Assembly: GCA_027625125.1 (NCBI GenBank)
Contig: JAQBXG010000015.1
Location: 1 to 15,658, forward strand
Length of the DNA: 15,658 bases
Source of the DNA: Pseudomonadota bacterium
GTDB lineage: Bacteria > Pseudomonadota > Alphaproteobacteria > UBA2966 > CAIVPW01
Direction of reading: 5' to 3'
Made by a program: the position numbers and the translations under genes
The notes under the pieces: model-generated
Database searches by the model: none
Seen by the model: only the letters and a program-made list of their open reading frames with translations
What the model was told of the DNA's origin: nothing
Shown: piece after piece, positions 13,441 through 15,658 of the stretch
Position numbering within the stretch: the stretch's first letter is position 1
How the letters are laid out: the number at the start of each line of letters is the position of its first letter

Positions 13441-15576
13441 CTAGCCCTTGACCACCGCCGGTTCCGCGGCGGGCGCGACTTCCTTGCCGGTCTCCTGGTC
13501 GACGACCTTCATCGACAGCCGCACCTTGCCGCGGTCGTCGATGGCCAGAACCTTGACATGGACCTGGTCGCCTTCGTTGACCACGTCGGTGACCTGGGCC
13601 ACCCGTTGCGGCGCCAGTTCCGAAATATGCACCAGACCGTCGCGATTGCCGATGAAGTTCACGAAGGCGCCGAAATCGACGACCTTGACGACCTTGCCGG
13701 TGTAAATGACCCCGACCTCCGGCTCGGCAACGATGCCCTGAATCCACGCCACCGCCTTTGCGCCGGCCTCGGGATCGGTGCTGGCGACCTTGACGGTGCC
13801 GTCGTCCTCGATGTCGATCTTCGCCCCGGTCACTTCGGTGATCTCGCGGATCACCTTGCCGCCGGTGCCGATGACATCGCGGATCTTGTCCTTCGGCACC
13901 ATGAACGTCGTGATGCGGGGCGCGTGCGAAGACACTTCGTCGCGCGCCGAATCGATGGCCGCCGCCATTTCGCCGAGAATATGCAGCCGGCCGTCGCGCG
14001 CCTGCGCCAGAGCCGTTTCCATGATCTCGGCCGTAATACCGGCAATCTTGATGTCCATCTGCAGCGACGTGACGCCCTGGTCGGTCCCCGCCACCTTGAA
14101 ATCCATGTCGCCGAGGTGGTCTTCGTCGCCGAGAATGTCCGACAACACCGCATAGCCTTCGTCTTCGAGGATCAGGCCCATCGCGATGCCCGCGACCGGC
14201 CGCGATAGCGGCACGCCGGCATCCATCATCGACAACGACGTGCCGCAGACGGTGGCCATCGACGACGAGCCGTTGGATTCGGTGATTTCGGAGACGACCC
14301 GCACCGTGTACGGGAAATCCTCCGCGGTTGGCATCAACGGGCGAATCGCCCGCCACGCCAGCTTGCCATGACCGATTTCGCGCCTGCCGGGGCTTCGCAT
14401 CATCGAGGCTTCGCCGACCGAATACGGCGGGAAATTGTAATGCAGCATGAAGGTTTCGCGGTACTCGCCGGCCAGGGCGTCGACGATCTGTTCGTCGCGC
14501 CCGGTGCCAAGGGTCGTGACCACCAGCGCCTGGGTTTCACCGCGGGTGAACAACGCCGAACCGTGGGCGCGCGGCAGGACTCCGACTTCGCACCGGATTG
14601 GGCGAACGGTCTTGGTATCGCGCCCGTCGATGCGCGCTCCGGTCTTCAGGATATTCCCGCGCACGATCTTTTTCTCGAGGCTCTTGAACGCGCCCTCGGC
14701 GACGCTTTGGTCGGCATCGGGGCCGTCGCCGGCAAGCGACTGCATCGCCCGCGTCCGTACCTGGTCGACCTTTTCGACGCGGCTCTGTTTGACCTTTTCG
14801 CGATAGGCGGCGCGGAGGTCTTCTTCGACCAGGCCCGCGAGCTTTGCGTCGAGCGCCGAGCGATCGTCGGCTGCCGGCAAGTCCCACGGCGCTTTTGCGC
14901 ACTTTTCCGCCAGGGCGACAATCGCCTCGATCACCGGCTTGAAGCCCGCATGGCCGAACATCACCGCGTCCAGCATCTGCTTTTCGCTGAGTTCCTTCGC
15001 CTCGGACTCGACCATCAGCACATGGTCGGCGGTTCCCGCGACGACCAGGTCGAGGGAGGATTCCTTGACCTGGTCCACCGTCGGATTGAGCACGAACTCT
15101 CCGTCCACCATGCCGACCCGGGCGCCGCCGATCGGACCCATGAACGGGATGCCGGACAAAGTCAGCGCGGCCGACGCGCCGATCATCGCGACAACGTCGG
15201 GGTCGTTTTCAAAATCGTGCGCCAGCACCGTGCAGACGACCTGGGTTTCGTTGCGAAACCCTTTCGCGAACAGCGGCCGGATGGGCCGGTCGATCAGGCG
15301 CGAGGTCAGCGTTTCCTTTTCCGCCGGGCGTCCTTCGCGCTTGAAGAAGCCGCCGGGGATCTTTCCGGCCGCAAATGTCTTCTCCTGGTAGTTCACGGTG
15401 AGCGGGAAGAAATCCACCCCCGGCCGCGGCGACTTGGCCGCGACAGCGGTGCACAGCACCATCGTTTCGCCGTAGGTGACCATCACCGCGCCATCGGCCT
15501 GGCGCGCAATTTTTCCCGTCTCAAGGACCAGCTTGCGGCCGGCCCAGTCCAATTCCTGTTTGTGTACGTCGAACAT
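13441..15576 (-). CDS. pnp: Polyribonucleotide nucleotidyltransferase (PNPase)
   Basis: Trimeric 3'-5' phosphorolytic exoribonuclease, the processive core of the RNA degradosome, releasing nucleoside diphosphates. The 711 residues have the full domain set: first RNase PH-like domain (about 1-145, with FFKREGRPAEKE and RLIDRPIRPLF), a helical linker (about 150-300), the second, catalytic RNase PH-like domain (about 310-545) with D486, D492 and K494 in LGDEDHLGDMDFKV at the same numbers as the E. coli active site, a KH domain (about 553-615, VIGTGGKVI) and an S1 domain (about 620-690, TGKVVKVVDFGAFVNF). The ATG at 15576 begins MFDVHKQELDW and has a purine-rich AGGAAAGAGGG site. A hairpin lies just upstream in its leader. 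The rpsO gene is the usual upstream neighbour, expected beyond the right edge. Confidence 0.98.
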   Translation of the reverse strand: MFDVHKQELDWAGRKLVLETGKIARQADGAVMVTYGETMVLCTAVAAKSPRPGVDFFPLTVNYQEKTFAAGKIPGGFFKREGRPAEKETLTSRLIDRPIRPLFAKGFRNETQVVCTVLAHDFENDPDVVAMIGASAALTLSGIPFMGPIGGARVGMVDGEFVLNPTVDQVKESSLDLVVAGTADHVLMVESEAKELSEKQMLDAVMFGHAGFKPVIEAIVALAEKCAKAPWDLPAADDRSALDAKLAGLVEEDLRAAYREKVKQSRVEKVDQVRTRAMQSLAGDGPDADQSVAEGAFKSLEKKIVRGNILKTGARIDGRDTKTVRPIRCEVGVLPRAHGSALFTRGETQALVVTTLGTGRDEQIVDALAGEYRETFMLHYNFPPYSVGEASMMRSPGRREIGHGKLAWRAIRPLMPTAEDFPYTVRVVSEITESNGSSSMATVCGTSLSMMDAGVPLSRPVAGIAMGLILEDEGYAVLSDILGDEDHLGDMDFKVAGTDQGVTSLQMDIKIAGITAEIMETALAQARDGRLHILGEMAAAIDSARDEVSSHAPRITTFMVPKDKIRDVIGTGGKVIREITEVTGAKIDIEDDGTVKVASTDPEAGAKAVAWIQGIVAEPEVGVIYTGKVVKVVDFGAFVNFIGNRDGLVHISELAPQRVAQVTDVVNEGDQVHVKVLAIDDRGKVRLSMKVVDQETGKEVAPAAEPAVVKG

Positions 15577-15594
15577 TCGTTCCCTCTTTCCTCA

Positions 15595-15615
15595 GATGCC
15601 GCCCAATGCGGCATC
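15595..15615 (-). promoter_or_regulatory. Hairpin in the pnp leader
   Basis: GATGCCGC (15595-15602) and GCGGCATC (15608-15615) form a perfect 8-base stem with a 5-base loop. It ends about 7 bases before the purine-rich ribosome-binding site of pnp and has no U-run after it on the minus strand. In E. coli the pnp leader folds into a stem cut by RNase III that PNPase uses to repress itself; this hairpin is in an equivalent place. A terminator for an upstream rpsO is the alternative but lacks the U-run. Confidence 0.5.
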
Positions 15616-15636
15616 CGCTTTACGCCGGCGGGCGGC

Positions 15637-15652
15637 ACGGGCCCCTGCCCGT
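15637..15652. other. Second inverted repeat upstream of pnp
   Basis: ACGGGC (15637-15642) and GCCCGT (15647-15652) pair perfectly around a 4-base loop, 21 bases beyond the pnp-leader hairpin. No U-run follows on either strand. It may extend the leader structure or belong to the 3' end of the gene expected to the right. Confidence 0.35.
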
Positions 15653-15658
15653 ACTCCG

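Noticed and set aside
12440..14356. 638-codon minus-strand frame overlapping pnp and the flavoprotein gene
   Set aside because: It is the wrong frame of both genes, a Gly/Arg/His-rich translation without domain structure, and spans their intergenic hairpin.

Overview
The window is high-GC, tightly packed chromosomal DNA from an alphaproteobacterium, most likely near the Rhodospirillales; that placement is inferred from gene content. The main pointers are an Irr-type Fur-family regulator with an Irr-box-like operator, the order mutM / ubiE-ubiB-coaBC-dut, and the rubrerythrin / Fe-S protein / DUF3501 trio. Sixteen genes are present, one of them (mutM) cut by the left edge. There are no gene-free stretches over 300 bases, and I saw no RNA genes, insertion sequences, phage genes or CRISPR.

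Left part (1-7317): mutM (DNA repair) runs leftward off the edge. Divergent from it is a rightward run of seven genes: ubiE and ubiB (ubiquinone synthesis), coaBC (coenzyme A synthesis), dut (dUTP removal), an Rrf2-family regulator, cysK (cysteine synthase) and a MoeB/ThiF-type E1-like enzyme. Three junctions overlap by one base (coaBC/dut, dut/rrf2, cysK/moeB), so translation is probably coupled. The genes have a loose metabolic link: CoaB consumes cysteine, CysK makes it, and MoeB-type enzymes feed sulfur carrier proteins.

Middle (7331-8973): a leftward D-2-hydroxyacid dehydrogenase (glyoxylate/hydroxypyruvate reductase type) carries Ala where the family's catalytic Glu is expected. It is divergent from a secreted protein with two bacterial SH3 repeats.

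Right part (8980-15576), all leftward in transcription order: pnp (PNPase), a nitronate-monooxygenase-like flavoprotein with a C-terminal cysteine cluster, irr, a short rubrerythrin without rubredoxin domain, a GlpC-like protein with two ferredoxin clusters and two CCG domains, and DUF3501. Between irr and the rubrerythrin gene lies a good sigma70-type promoter (TTGACG, 17 bases, TATATG). A perfect inverted repeat just upstream of it, TTTAGAATTGCTCTAAA, closely resembles the alphaproteobacterial Irr box. The best candidate for a little-described system is this unit: an iron/heme-sensing regulator next to, and probably controlling, a peroxide-reducing diiron protein and its likely electron donor, with an uncharacterised DUF3501 partner.

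Hairpins occur in the pnp leader and between pnp and the flavoprotein gene; neither is followed by a U-run.
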